Shown here: positions 16,514-24,313 of the stretch, one piece after another
Layout: each line of letters starts with the position of its first letter
Numbering within the stretch: the first letter of the stretch is position 1
NCBI RefSeq assembly: GCF_030486595.1
Contig: NZ_JAUJZH010000043.1
Location: 1-47,710 of the forward strand
DNA: 47,710 nucleotides
Reading direction: 5' to 3'
Source of the DNA: Variovorax ginsengisoli
GTDB taxonomy: Bacteria > Pseudomonadota > Gammaproteobacteria > Burkholderiales > Burkholderiaceae_C
Translations under genes and position numbers: made by a program
The notes under the pieces: generated by a model
Seen by the model: only the letters and a program-made list of their open reading frames with translations
Told to the model about the DNA's origin: nothing
The model's database searches: none

Positions 16514-17023
16514 TCAGGCCGCGGCCGGCGTGAACTTGAGCGCCACCCCGTTCATGCAATAGCGCAGCCCGGTCGGCTTCGGCCCATCGTCGAACACATG
16601 GCCCAGGTGGCCGCCGCAGCGGTGGCAGTGAACCGCGGTGCGCACCATGCCGAAGGTCTTGTCCTCGGTCTGGCCGACGGCGTTCGGCAATGGCTGCCAG
16701 AAGCTCGGCCAGCCGGTTCCGCTGTCGAACTTGGTCTTCGAGGAAAAGACGTCGAGGCTGCAGCCGGCGCAGGCGAAGACACCGGCACGGTGCTCGTCGT
16801 TCAGCGGACTGGAATAGGGGCGCTCGGTTCCCTCCTTGCGCAGCACGGCGTACTGGCCGGGTGTGAGCAGCTTGCGCCACTCCTCGTCGGTGTGGGTCAC
16901 CTCGAACTTCGCCGGCTCCGCCGCGATGGCGGAGCGCGGGCTCCAGCCCAGCGCGTTGGCGATCGCCAGCCCAAGCGTGGAGCTGCCGGCCAGCAGGGCA
17001 AAGCGTCTTCCTTGGGGGCGCAT
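16514..17023 (-). CDS. msrB: Exported peptide-methionine (R)-S-oxide reductase
   Basis: 169-residue MsrB, repairing methionine R-sulfoxides. The N-terminus RRFALLAGSSTLGLAIANAL is a Tat-type signal, so it acts in the periplasm. Zinc-site cysteines are C85, C88, C133 and C136; the catalytic cysteine is C156 in RYCMNG. The position that often holds a resolving cysteine (SG-C-GWPSF) is threonine here (SGTGWPSF), suggesting a one-Cys enzyme. ATG at 17023 has AAAGGAACG ahead of it. It is divergent from msrA and both have the same ECF-type promoter. Its 3' end lies 62 bases from the sigma factor gene on the same strand. Confidence 0.93.
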   Translation of the reverse strand: MRPQGRRFALLAGSSTLGLAIANALGWSPRSAIAAEPAKFEVTHTDEEWRKLLTPGQYAVLRKEGTERPYSSPLNDEHRAGVFACAGCSLDVFSSKTKFDSGTGWPSFWQPLPNAVGQTEDKTFGMVRTAVHCHRCGGHLGHVFDDGPKPTGLRYCMNGVALKFTPAAA

Positions 17024-17058
17024 GGTCGTTCCTTTGCAAATCAGTGCATCCGACACAT

Positions 17059-17087
17059 AGTTCGTCGTGCATCGGTCGGCGGTTACA
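17059..17087 (-). promoter_or_regulatory. ECF-type promoter of msrB
   Basis: Reading on the minus strand: TGTAACC at 17087-17081, a 16-base spacer and CGAACT at 17064-17059. It ends 35 bases before the msrB ATG. The same two boxes with identical spacing lie before msrA on the other strand, along with shared G at position 8, ACC at 12-14 and TG at 17-18. Confidence 0.75.
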
Positions 17088-17118
17088 GCCGGGGCCGCGA
17101 CAACTTTCACGCCATGGG

Positions 17119-17147
17119 TGTAACCGGGAACCCGTGGCTCGCGAACT
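17119..17147 (+). promoter_or_regulatory. ECF-type promoter of msrA
   Basis: TGTAACC at 17119-17125, 16 bases, then CGAACT at 17142-17147; the msrA ATG follows 56 bases later. It matches the msrB promoter box for box. The pattern is unlike sigma-70 and like ECF sigma promoters (AAC-containing -35, CG-starting -10). Confidence 0.75.
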
Positions 17148-17203
17148 CACATCGAGCGGGACAGCCTCCCGAACGCAACCAACCCAGCGAAGGATGACGC
17201 CAC

Positions 17204-17959
17204 ATGAACAAGCCATCGACCCCCCCTGCGCCGCGTTTCGCCGGCGGCGCTTTCTTCTCGCGCCGTGCCGCGCTCGGCGCGGTCGCCGTGCTGGCGGGCG
17301 CGGCCGCCTTTCGGGTCGTCCCGTCGCTGGCGGCCGAGAGCGCGGTGGTGATCCCGGTGCCCGCCGACGACGCCGCTGCCGCGACGACGGCGACCGAAAC
17401 CGCCGTCGTTGCCGGTGGCTGCTTCTGGGGCGTGCAGGGCGTGTTCCAGCACGTGAAGGGCGTGACCAATGCGGTCTCCGGCTATGCCGGCGGCGACGAG
17501 AAGACCGCCAAATACGAGTCGGTGGGATCCGGGCGCACCGGCCATGCCGAAGCGGTTGCGATCACCTACGACCCGAAGCAGATCAGCTACGGGCGCATCC
17601 TGCAGATCTATTTCTCGGTGGCCCACAACCCGACCGAACTGAACCGGCAGGGTCCGGACCACGGCACGCAGTACCGCTCGACGATCTTCGCGCAGAACGC
17701 GGAGCAGGCCAGGATCGCCAAGGCCTATATCGAGCAGCTCGACAAGGCCAGGAGCTTCGGCCAGCCGATCGCGACGACCATCGAACTGCAGAAGCGCTTC
17801 TTCCCGGCGGAGGCCTACCACCAGGACTATCTGACGCGCAACCCGACGCAGCCGTACATCGTGTTCAACGACCTGCCCAAGATCGAGAACTTGAAGAAGG
17901 TGTTCCCGGATCGCTACCGCGCCGAGCCGGTGCTCGTCGGCGGCCGCACCGCCGGTTGA
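17204..17959 (+). CDS. msrA: Exported peptide-methionine (S)-S-oxide reductase
   Basis: 251-residue MsrA, reducing methionine S-sulfoxides. A Tat-type N-terminus (FFSRRAALGAVAVLAGAAAF) indicates a periplasmic enzyme. The catalytic motif is G-G-C73-F-W-G; GYAGG, YESVGSGRTGHAEAV and PDHGTQYRS are the classic substrate-site segments. C73 is the only cysteine in the whole protein, so there is no internal resolving cysteine and an external reductant must finish the cycle. It forms a divergent pair with msrB. Confidence 0.95.
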   Translation: MNKPSTPPAPRFAGGAFFSRRAALGAVAVLAGAAAFRVVPSLAAESAVVIPVPADDAAAATTATETAVVAGGCFWGVQGVFQHVKGVTNAVSGYAGGDEKTAKYESVGSGRTGHAEAVAITYDPKQISYGRILQIYFSVAHNPTELNRQGPDHGTQYRSTIFAQNAEQARIAKAYIEQLDKARSFGQPIATTIELQKRFFPAEAYHQDYLTRNPTQPYIVFNDLPKIENLKKVFPDRYRAEPVLVGGRTAG

Positions 17960-17990
17960 GCAACCCCTGCGTCGCCGCTGCCGCGCAGGC

Positions 17991-18839
17991 CTATTCGGCC
18001 CGGATGCCGTTGCGCAGGATGCCGATGGCGTCGACCTCGATCTCCACGATGTCCCCGGGCTTCATCCAGACCGGCGGCGTGCGCTTGGCACCGACGCCGC
18101 CGGGCGTGCCGGTCACGATCACATCGCCGGCGGCCAGCGGCGTGAAGGCCGAGATGTGGGCGATCTGGCGCGGGATGCTGTGGATCAGCTTGTCGGTGGT
18201 GGTGCGCTGCATCTCCTGGCCGTTGAGCCGGGTCACCAGGGTCATCACCTGGCCGTCGCGGATCTCGTCGCGCGTCACCATCCACGGGCCGAAGCCGCCG
18301 GTGCGCCAGAAGTTCTTGCCCGCGGTCCATTGCGGCGTGGCCGATTGCCAGTCGCGGATGCTGCCGTCGTTGTAGCAGGCGTAGCCGGCGATGTGATCCC
18401 AGGCGTCCTGCTCGGCGATCCGGCGGCCTGCCTTGCCGATCACGACGGCGATCTCGCCTTCGTAGTCCAGCCGGGTCGACTCGGGCGGCAGCACGATGTC
18501 CTCGCCATGGGCGAGCTGCGACTCGGCCACGCGCAGGAAGAGGGTCGGCTGCTCGGTGATCTCGCGGCCGGTCTCGCGCACATGCTCGCCGTAGTTGAGC
18601 CCGACGCAGACGATCTTGCCCGGGTTGGGAATCACCGGCAGCAGCCGGACCTCGTCGAGCTTCGGCCCGGGCTCGGCCGCGGCGACGACCCGGGCCGCCT
18701 CGCCCAGCAGGCCGGCGGCGATCAGCGACTTCAGGTCGGCGGCGCGCTCGCCGAAGGCCCGGCGCAGGTCGACGACGCGGTCGCCGACGACCGCGCCATA
18801 GCTGTCGGCGCCGTCGTGTTGGTAGCTGATGAGTTTCAT
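17991..18839 (-). CDS. Fumarylacetoacetate hydrolase family protein
   Basis: 282-residue FAH-fold hydrolase that cleaves C-C bonds of beta-diketo or acylpyruvate intermediates with a divalent metal. Metal ligands E127 and E129 (LDYEGEIAVVIG) and D158 (CYNDGS) are visible, with NYGEH86VRE supplying the catalytic His/Glu and TGTPGGVGAKR the substrate loop. It is the last gene of the leftward cluster after the flavoprotein hydroxylase and VOC genes, suggesting it hydrolyses the ring-cleavage product. It could also be a fumarylpyruvate or oxaloacetate-type hydrolase. Confidence 0.9.
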   Translation of the reverse strand: MKLISYQHDGADSYGAVVGDRVVDLRRAFGERAADLKSLIAAGLLGEAARVVAAAEPGPKLDEVRLLPVIPNPGKIVCVGLNYGEHVRETGREITEQPTLFLRVAESQLAHGEDIVLPPESTRLDYEGEIAVVIGKAGRRIAEQDAWDHIAGYACYNDGSIRDWQSATPQWTAGKNFWRTGGFGPWMVTRDEIRDGQVMTLVTRLNGQEMQRTTTDKLIHSIPRQIAHISAFTPLAAGDVIVTGTPGGVGAKRTPPVWMKPGDIVEIEVDAIGILRNGIRAE

Positions 18840-18891
18840 GGAATGCCTCTGTGTGCAGGTGGATCGGATGGGTGTGTGCCTGGCCGCGGGT

Positions 18892-20391
18892 TCATGGCGC
18901 GACCGGCAGGTATTGCGAGATGCGATCGAGGTCCGTCCCCGTGCGCGCCACGCCGACGATGTAGCGGTCGGGCCGCAGGATCACGGCCTGGGCCTCGTGG
19001 GCCTGCAGCCAGCGGTCGAGCAAGGTGTCGGGCCGGTCGATGACGATGGCGCCGGCGCGGCGCCAGCGTTCGGCCGTGGCCGGAGCGGCCGCTGCCAGGG
19101 CCCCGGCCCGGCCGATCACCGCGCTGCGCCGCCCGAGCAATTCGTCGAGCAGGCGGCCATCGTCGAGGCGCGGTTGCGGAAACGGCCGGCCGGCCGGCGT
19201 GCCGGGCGTGGCGTCGAAGGCCCCGGCGCCGAGCAACTGAGGGGGCAGCTCGAAAATCTCGGGCTGGGCGGTGCGGAATCTCGCGTCGCGCTGGGCGGCG
19301 AGTTCGGGGTCGGTGGTCTGGATGATGTTGCCCAGGCGCACCGCAAGTTCGATCAGCGCACGCACGTGCGGCGCGCGCTCGGACTCGTAGCTGTCCAGCA
19401 GTGCGGGCGGCGCTCCGTGCTTCAGCACGGCCTCGAGCTTCCACGCCAGGTTGGCGGCGTCTCGCAGGCCGGCGCACATGCCCTGGCCGAGGAAGGGCGG
19501 CGTCTGGTGGCAGGCGTCGCCGGCCAGCAGCAGGCGGCCCCGGCGCCAGCCTTCGGCAATGACCGAGTGGAAGGTGTAGATGGCGGCGCGCTCCAGTCGC
19601 GCCTGGTCGGGCCGCACCCAGGGGGCGACCATGCGCCACAGCGCGGCGGGCTGCACCATTGCGTCCCTGTCATCGTCCGGCAGCACCATGATCTCCCAGC
19701 GCCGCCGGCGGCCGACCACGTTGCAGTAGGTCATCGGCCGGGCCGGGTCGCAGTGCTGCACGGTATGCGTGGGCAGGGCGACGTCTTCCTCGAGCACGAC
19801 ATCGAACACCAGCCAGGGCTGCTTCAGGCCGAGGTCGACCATCCGGCTGCCCATGTGCTGGCGCACCGGCGAGCGCGCGCCATCGCAGCCGACCACGAAG
19901 CGGGCGCGGACGGCGGCGGTCTGCCCGTCGTCGAGGTTGCGCACCGTCAGCGTCGCGGCGTCTTCGTCCTGGGCCACGCCGACCACTTCGTGGCGCAGCC
20001 GCAGCTGCACGCCGGGATAGCGCGCCAGCCCGGCGCGCAGGACGGCTTCGAGCTCCGGTTGGTGGAAGTAGTAGTTGTTGGCGCAGCCGTGCGGGCCCAG
20101 CGCCGCCGTGCCGCCCCGGATCAGCATCGTCTCTCCGGCCGCGTTCACGAAGTGCATGCCCTGCTCGCCGGCCCGGGCGATGGCCAGGGCCGGCTCGCGC
20201 AACCCCGCGGCCTGGAGGATGCGCAGCACCTCGCCGTCGAAATGAATGGCCCTCGGGAGCGGGAAGATGCCGCCTTCCTTCTCGAGCACCAGCACCGACA
20301 GGCCGGCGGCGCCCAGCAGGTTGGCCAGGGTCGCGCCGGTCGGCCCGAGGCCGACGATCGCCACGTCGTGCACGCGCGCCGGCTCAGCCAC
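18892..20391 (-). CDS. FAD-dependent aromatic hydroxylase, MhpA/PheA-like
   Basis: 499-residue class A flavoprotein monooxygenase that should hydroxylate a phenolic ring with NAD(P)H and oxygen. FAD-binding GLGPTG is at residues 14-19, the DG motif is VGCDGARSPVRQ, and the GD motif is LLLAGDACHQTPPFLGQGMCAGLRDAANLAWKL. The C-terminal thioredoxin-like region of this group (VILRPDRYIVGVA) is present. Sequence resembles 3-(3-hydroxyphenyl)propionate hydroxylase. Its start overlaps the upstream VOC gene by eight bases and FAH follows by 52 bases, so the three are an operon. Confidence 0.92.
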   Translation of the reverse strand: MAEPARVHDVAIVGLGPTGATLANLLGAAGLSVLVLEKEGGIFPLPRAIHFDGEVLRILQAAGLREPALAIARAGEQGMHFVNAAGETMLIRGGTAALGPHGCANNYYFHQPELEAVLRAGLARYPGVQLRLRHEVVGVAQDEDAATLTVRNLDDGQTAAVRARFVVGCDGARSPVRQHMGSRMVDLGLKQPWLVFDVVLEEDVALPTHTVQHCDPARPMTYCNVVGRRRRWEIMVLPDDDRDAMVQPAALWRMVAPWVRPDQARLERAAIYTFHSVIAEGWRRGRLLLAGDACHQTPPFLGQGMCAGLRDAANLAWKLEAVLKHGAPPALLDSYESERAPHVRALIELAVRLGNIIQTTDPELAAQRDARFRTAQPEIFELPPQLLGAGAFDATPGTPAGRPFPQPRLDDGRLLDELLGRRSAVIGRAGALAAAAPATAERWRRAGAIVIDRPDTLLDRWLQAHEAQAVILRPDRYIVGVARTGTDLDRISQYLPVAP

Positions 20392-20941
20392 GCTGGTCTT
20401 CCTGCATGCGACGCGCCACGTCGGCCTGCCATTGCGTACGGCTCATGAATTTCGGCAACCGCTTGGCGATGGCTTCGGCCTGCGCGAGGATGGCCTCGTC
20501 CGAGCGTGACAGGTCGATCGGCTCGCGCAGCGGCTGCTCGCAGTACCAGGGCGTGTCGACGAACAGCTCCAGCCGGTTGCCCTCGGGGTCCCGGCAGTAG
20601 ACCGACACGGCGTTGCCGTGCGTGACCGGGTGCATGTCCAGCGCGCCTTCGGCCAGCAGGCGGTCGTGGAACAGGCGCAGCGTGGCGATGTCGGGGACGC
20701 GGAAGGAGATCTGGTTGACGACGTTGAAGCCGATCTCCCGGGGCCGTCCCGTGGCCAGTACCAGTTGATGATGCTCGGACGGGTCGCGGCTCAGGAACAC
20801 CAGCTGGACCGGCCCGAGGTCGCCGGCGTCGGTCTCGGTGAATCGCAGGGCCCGCTTGTAGAAGGCGGCCATCCGCGGCAAGTCGGTCACGTAGAGGCCC
20901 ATGTGGCTGAATTGCAGCTCCGACGGGTTCTGTTCTGGCAT
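20384..20941 (-). CDS. VOC-fold metalloenzyme (ring-cleavage dioxygenase- or glyoxalase-like)
   Basis: 185-residue vicinal-oxygen-chelate protein with two beta-alpha-beta-beta-beta modules, plus a helical tail of about 55 residues. Likely metal ligands are H13 (FSHMGLYV), one of H57/H58 (SEHHQLVL), Q77 (NQISFRV) and E125 (NRLELFVD). The Gln at the second module is not the usual His of extradiol dioxygenases. The neighbours (hydroxylase, FAH hydrolase) suggest a dioxygenase in ring cleavage. First gene of the operon, with a strong AGGAGACAA ribosome binding site and a sigma-70 promoter. Confidence 0.85.
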   Translation of the reverse strand: MPEQNPSELQFSHMGLYVTDLPRMAAFYKRALRFTETDAGDLGPVQLVFLSRDPSEHHQLVLATGRPREIGFNVVNQISFRVPDIATLRLFHDRLLAEGALDMHPVTHGNAVSVYCRDPEGNRLELFVDTPWYCEQPLREPIDLSRSDEAILAQAEAIAKRLPKFMSRTQWQADVARRMQEDQRG

Positions 20942-20994
20942 GGGTTGTCTCCTGGAGAAAAATATCGGCGTTCTGTTGGCTATTCTTCCGGAAA

Positions 20995-21023
20995 ATTATG
21001 CATTGATTATCACAAAGTGACAA
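20995..21023 (-). promoter_or_regulatory. Sigma-70 promoter of the VOC-hydroxylase-FAH operon
   Basis: On the minus strand TTGTCA (21023-21018), 17 bases, CATAAT (21000-20995). The region is strongly AT-rich compared with its surroundings and lies 54 bases before the VOC ATG. Confidence 0.7.
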
Positions 21024-21035
21024 TACACGAGTATT
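21022..21035. promoter_or_regulatory. Candidate operator in the VOC-GST gap
   Basis: AATAC-ACGA-GTATT, a perfect five-base inverted repeat with a four-base spacer, abuts the -35 box of the leftward promoter. No regulator gene is adjacent, so the binder is unknown. Confidence 0.4.
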
Positions 21036-21093
21036 TTGCTCGCCGCCCGCCTGGCTTGACAACTTGCCGGATTCGCACAGGATGCGGGGCGCC

Positions 21094-21783
21094 ATGACCG
21101 CCCTCACGCTGCACTACCACCCCCTCTCGTCCTACTGCCAGAAGGTGCTGATCGCGATCGACCTGCTCGGGGTCGAGGTCGACAAGCGGCTGCTCGACCT
21201 GGGCAACCCGGCCGAGCGCGATGCCTGGCTGGCGTTGTGGCCCACCGGCAAGATGCCCCTGCTCGTGGACCAGGGGCGGCCGGTCCCCGAATCGAGCATC
21301 ATCATCGAGCACCTGCAGCACGGCCACGCCGCTGGCGGCCGCACGCTCGTTCCGCATGACGCCGCCGACGCGCTCGACGTGCGCCTGTGGGATCGGCTTT
21401 TCGACCTCTACGTGATGACGCCGATGCAGGCGTTCACGGCCGACCTGCTCAAGCCCGAGGGCGAGCGTGATCCACGCAGCGTGGCCCGGGCGCGGGACAC
21501 CCTGTCGATGGCCTACGCCTTGATCGACCGCCGCCTCGAGGGCCGGACCTGGGTCGCGGGCGACGCGTTCAGCATGGCCGATTGCGCCGCCGCGCCGGCC
21601 CTGTTCTATGCCGCGACCTACCTGCCGCTGCCGCCGCAGCAGTCGCAGCTGTCGGCCTACTTCGAGCGCTTGATGGACCACCCGTCGGTCGCGGCCGTGA
21701 TCGACCAGGCGCGGCCTTACTTCAAGTTCTATCCGGGGCGGGCCGGCCTGTCGCGCCGGTTCTTCGACCCGACGGCCGGCTGA
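21094..21783 (+). CDS. Glutathione S-transferase family protein
   Basis: 229-residue GST. The thioredoxin-fold N-terminus begins LHYHPLSSYCQKVLIAIDLLGV, with GKMPLLVDQGRPVPESSIIIEHL carrying the cis-proline and the glutathione-binding Glu-Ser. The helical C-terminus has VAGDAFSMADCAAAPAL. ATG at 21094 was chosen over upstream in-frame TTG 21064 and ATG 21082 for its fit to the family start. It is divergent from the aromatic operon; GSTs in such islands often isomerise maleyl intermediates or conjugate epoxides, so a role in the same pathway is plausible but unproven. Confidence 0.9.
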   Translation: MTALTLHYHPLSSYCQKVLIAIDLLGVEVDKRLLDLGNPAERDAWLALWPTGKMPLLVDQGRPVPESSIIIEHLQHGHAAGGRTLVPHDAADALDVRLWDRLFDLYVMTPMQAFTADLLKPEGERDPRSVARARDTLSMAYALIDRRLEGRTWVAGDAFSMADCAAAPALFYAATYLPLPPQQSQLSAYFERLMDHPSVAAVIDQARPYFKFYPGRAGLSRRFFDPTAG

Positions 21784-21793
21784 GCGAGGGCCT

Positions 21794-23290
21794 TCAGGTC
21801 CAGCCGAGCCAGTGCCAGTAGGTGACGGCGAACAGCAGCATCAGCGCATAGCCCACGATCGTGACCGGCACGCCGACGCGCGCGAACTGCTTGCCGTTGA
21901 AGGTCTCGGTGCCCAGGCAGACCATGTTCTGGGGCGCGTTGATCGGCAGGATGAAGCCGAAGCTCACCGTGAAGCCGAGCAGCATGGTCATGCCGACCTT
22001 GTTGATGTCGCCCGGCAGGGTCTGCAGCACCGAGATCAGGATCGGCAGCAGCGCCGCGGTGAGGGCGGTGGCGCTGGCGAAGCCCAGGTGGATGACGATC
22101 AGGAAAGCCGACAGGATCGCGAACACCGCCACCGGCCCCTGCGTGGCCAGCCCCGAATGCGCGACCACGAAGCGCCCCAGCCACTGGCCCGCCTGCGTCG
22201 ACAGCAGCGCCGTGCCCAGGCTGATGCCGACGCCGAAGACGATCAGCGTGCCCCACGGGATGCGCCCCTGCAGCGACTTCCAGTCCATCACGCCGAGCCG
22301 CGGCAGCATCAGGACCACCAGGCCGACATAAGTGATGGAGGCGGTGTCGATGTCATGCAGCTTGCCCTCGGTGGCCCAGAACAGCAGCAGGCCGACCGAC
22401 ACCGCGGCCAGCCGCTTCTGCGGGCCGGTCATCGGGCCGAGTGCCTCCAGGTCGCGCTGCACGGCTTCCTTGCCGCCGGCGATCGCCTCCGATTCGGGCG
22501 GCAGCAGCCAGCGGACCATGAAGTACAGCACGATCGACATCACGACGGCCCACGGCGCGCCGGCGATCAGCCACTGCAGCCAGCTGACGCGCTCGCCGAG
22601 CAGCTTGTCCATGAAGCCGACCGTGAGCAGGTTCTGCGCCGCCGCGGTCTGGATGCCGACGTTCCAGACGCTGGTGGCCATGGCCACCGTGATCATGATG
22701 CCGGCGGCGATGTTGGAGCGGCGGTCGACCCCGAAGGCGACGATGACGCCCATCATGATCGGCACCACGCAGGCGCTGCGCGCGGTGGCGCTCGGCACCA
22801 CCAGCGACAGCACGATGGTGACCATGATGCTGCCGATCAAAATCCGCCGGGTGGTGGTGCCGATGATCGACAGCGTGACCAGCGCGATGCGCCGGTCCAG
22901 TCCGGTGATGGTCATGGCGGCGGCGATGCACAGGGCGGCGCCCACCAATGCCAGCGCCGTGCTCGAGAAGCCCGCGAGCGCCATGCCCAGGGCCTGGGAC
23001 GTGCCATAGAGGCGTGAAGGATCGCCGACCTGCGGCGCCAGCCCGACCAGCGCCGCCATCAGCGAGGTGATCATGATGGCGCTGGCTTCGTAGCTCACCG
23101 ACTCGCTGATCCAGACGATGATCGCGAACACCAGGATGGCGAGCATCCGATGCCCGGCGACCGGCAGGCCATCCGGCAAGGGGAGGGCCAGCACGGCCAC
23201 CATGGCCAGCGCGGCGAGGTAGAGGCCCCAGGGCAGCGGCTTGCGCACCGCGGTTGCTCGCTGGCCCGGATCGTTGGTGGCAAGGCTCAT
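21794..23290 (-). CDS. DASS (SLC13) family sodium:dicarboxylate symporter
   Basis: 498-residue inner-membrane permease of the divalent anion:Na+ symporter family, with about twelve hydrophobic helices. MLAILVFAIIVWISESVSYEASAIM and the SATARSACVVPIMMGVI segment are characteristic, as is GFILPINAPQNMVCLGT near the C-terminus, which resembles the family's SNT-type substrate loop. Likely substrates are C4-dicarboxylates or tartrate, in keeping with the TtuC-like dehydrogenase and Bug receptor upstream on the same strand. The GST gene converges 10 bases away. Upstream lies a Bug gene remnant. Confidence 0.92.
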   Translation of the reverse strand: MSLATNDPGQRATAVRKPLPWGLYLAALAMVAVLALPLPDGLPVAGHRMLAILVFAIIVWISESVSYEASAIMITSLMAALVGLAPQVGDPSRLYGTSQALGMALAGFSSTALALVGAALCIAAAMTITGLDRRIALVTLSIIGTTTRRILIGSIMVTIVLSLVVPSATARSACVVPIMMGVIVAFGVDRRSNIAAGIMITVAMATSVWNVGIQTAAAQNLLTVGFMDKLLGERVSWLQWLIAGAPWAVVMSIVLYFMVRWLLPPESEAIAGGKEAVQRDLEALGPMTGPQKRLAAVSVGLLLFWATEGKLHDIDTASITYVGLVVLMLPRLGVMDWKSLQGRIPWGTLIVFGVGISLGTALLSTQAGQWLGRFVVAHSGLATQGPVAVFAILSAFLIVIHLGFASATALTAALLPILISVLQTLPGDINKVGMTMLLGFTVSFGFILPINAPQNMVCLGTETFNGKQFARVGVPVTIVGYALMLLFAVTYWHWLGWT

Positions 23291-23343
23291 CGACGGACCC
23301 CCTCCCGCGGGCCGGGTCGATCTTGGCGCAAGGGCGCCAGGAA

Positions 23344-23430
23344 GACAACCTGGTCGATCGTGACCTTGGCTTCCTTCAGCAACGACCAGGCCCTATGGCT
23401 CTTGTCGCTGGTGCCGGTGTGCATCCACGG
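23344..23430 (-). pseudogene. Remnant of the 3' end of a Bug/TctC gene
   Basis: On the minus strand this stretch encodes DKSHRAWSLLKEAKVTID, matching the C-terminus of the intact Bug protein at 24314 (IKSDTAKYAQLVKEAKVTID). At the DNA level GTCGATCGTGACCTT and GCTTCCTTCA are identical in both copies. The stop codon is lost (TAG to CAG), and nothing of the remaining gene is recognisable upstream before the VIT gene. It is therefore a decayed tail of a second Bug gene or a partial duplication. The 5' limit is approximate. Confidence 0.7.
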
Positions 23431-23497
23431 AATGCCCCAATCCGACGTGCGCGTATACCGCCGTCGATGCCATGGCCCCGCCCCGCTGCCCACCGCG

Positions 23498-24205
23498 TCA
23501 AGGAACGGCACCGAACAGCGCACCGACCCCGGCGGTCACGGCCATGGCCAATGTGCCCCAGAAGGTCACGCGCAGCGCGCTCTTGGCAACTGATGTGCCA
23601 CCGACGATGGCGGCCATCGCCCCAAGCAGGGCCAGCAAGAATGCGGCGCTGACGATGGTCCATTGCAGCAATGAACTCTCGGGGGCCAGTGCCACGACGG
23701 CCAATGGCATCGCCGCGCCCACGGCAAAGCTGATAGCGGACGCCCCGGCCGCTTGCAGCGGTCGGGCACTGAGCGCCTCCGAAATACCCAGCTCATCGCG
23801 CGCATGTGCACCGAGGGCGTCACGCGCCATCAATTGCGTGGCGACCTGGTTGGCGAGTTCGTGCTCCAGACCACGACGTACATAGATGGCCGCCAGTTCC
23901 CGATGCTCTGCGTGGCCATCCCTCGCCAGTTCTTGGCGCTCGCGTTCCAGGTCTGCCTTCTCGGTATCTGCCTGGGAGTACACCGAGACGAATTCCCCCG
24001 CCGCCATTGACATGGCGCCCGCCACGAGACCTGCCACGGCCGTGGTCATGATGGTGGCATGGCCCGCTTGCGCCGCTGCGACACCCGCGACCAAGCTGGC
24101 AGTGGAAATGATTCCGTCATTGGCGCCGAGAACGGCGGCCCGCAGCCAGCCTATGTGTTCCGTGCGGTGTCGCTCGGCGTGTGCGCGCTGGTGGTGTGAT
24201 CTCAT
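23498..24205 (-). CDS. VIT/CCC1-family iron or manganese transporter
   Basis: 235-residue membrane protein of the vacuolar iron transporter family, normal length. The first helix has the hallmark GWLRAAVLGANDGIISTASLVAGVA, followed by GAMSMAAGEFVSVYSQADTEKADLERERQEL, the metal-binding cytoplasmic helix rich in Glu. Three more hydrophobic helices follow. It would move Fe2+ or Mn2+ across the inner membrane, probably outward. It sits alone inside a dicarboxylate locus, flanked by a Bug remnant and the intact Bug gene, and its upstream DNA looks less GC-rich than its neighbours, suggesting insertion. Confidence 0.92.
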   Translation of the reverse strand: MRSHHQRAHAERHRTEHIGWLRAAVLGANDGIISTASLVAGVAAAQAGHATIMTTAVAGLVAGAMSMAAGEFVSVYSQADTEKADLERERQELARDGHAEHRELAAIYVRRGLEHELANQVATQLMARDALGAHARDELGISEALSARPLQAAGASAISFAVGAAMPLAVVALAPESSLLQWTIVSAAFLLALLGAMAAIVGGTSVAKSALRVTFWGTLAMAVTAGVGALFGAVP

Positions 24206-24313
24206 CGACTCGTTACCTGTTCAATGCTTGTTCGCAGAGGCGCAACTTTGGAGCATGCGCACCCCAGTTCGCCCGCCGGCAGCATACACATCCGATTTCA
24301 ACGATTCATTGGA

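Noticed and set aside
21056..21084. Sigma-70 promoter for the GST gene
   Set aside because: TTGACA is present at 21056-21061, but the base run 17 positions on (AGGATG) is a poor -10 and would overlap the translation start region.
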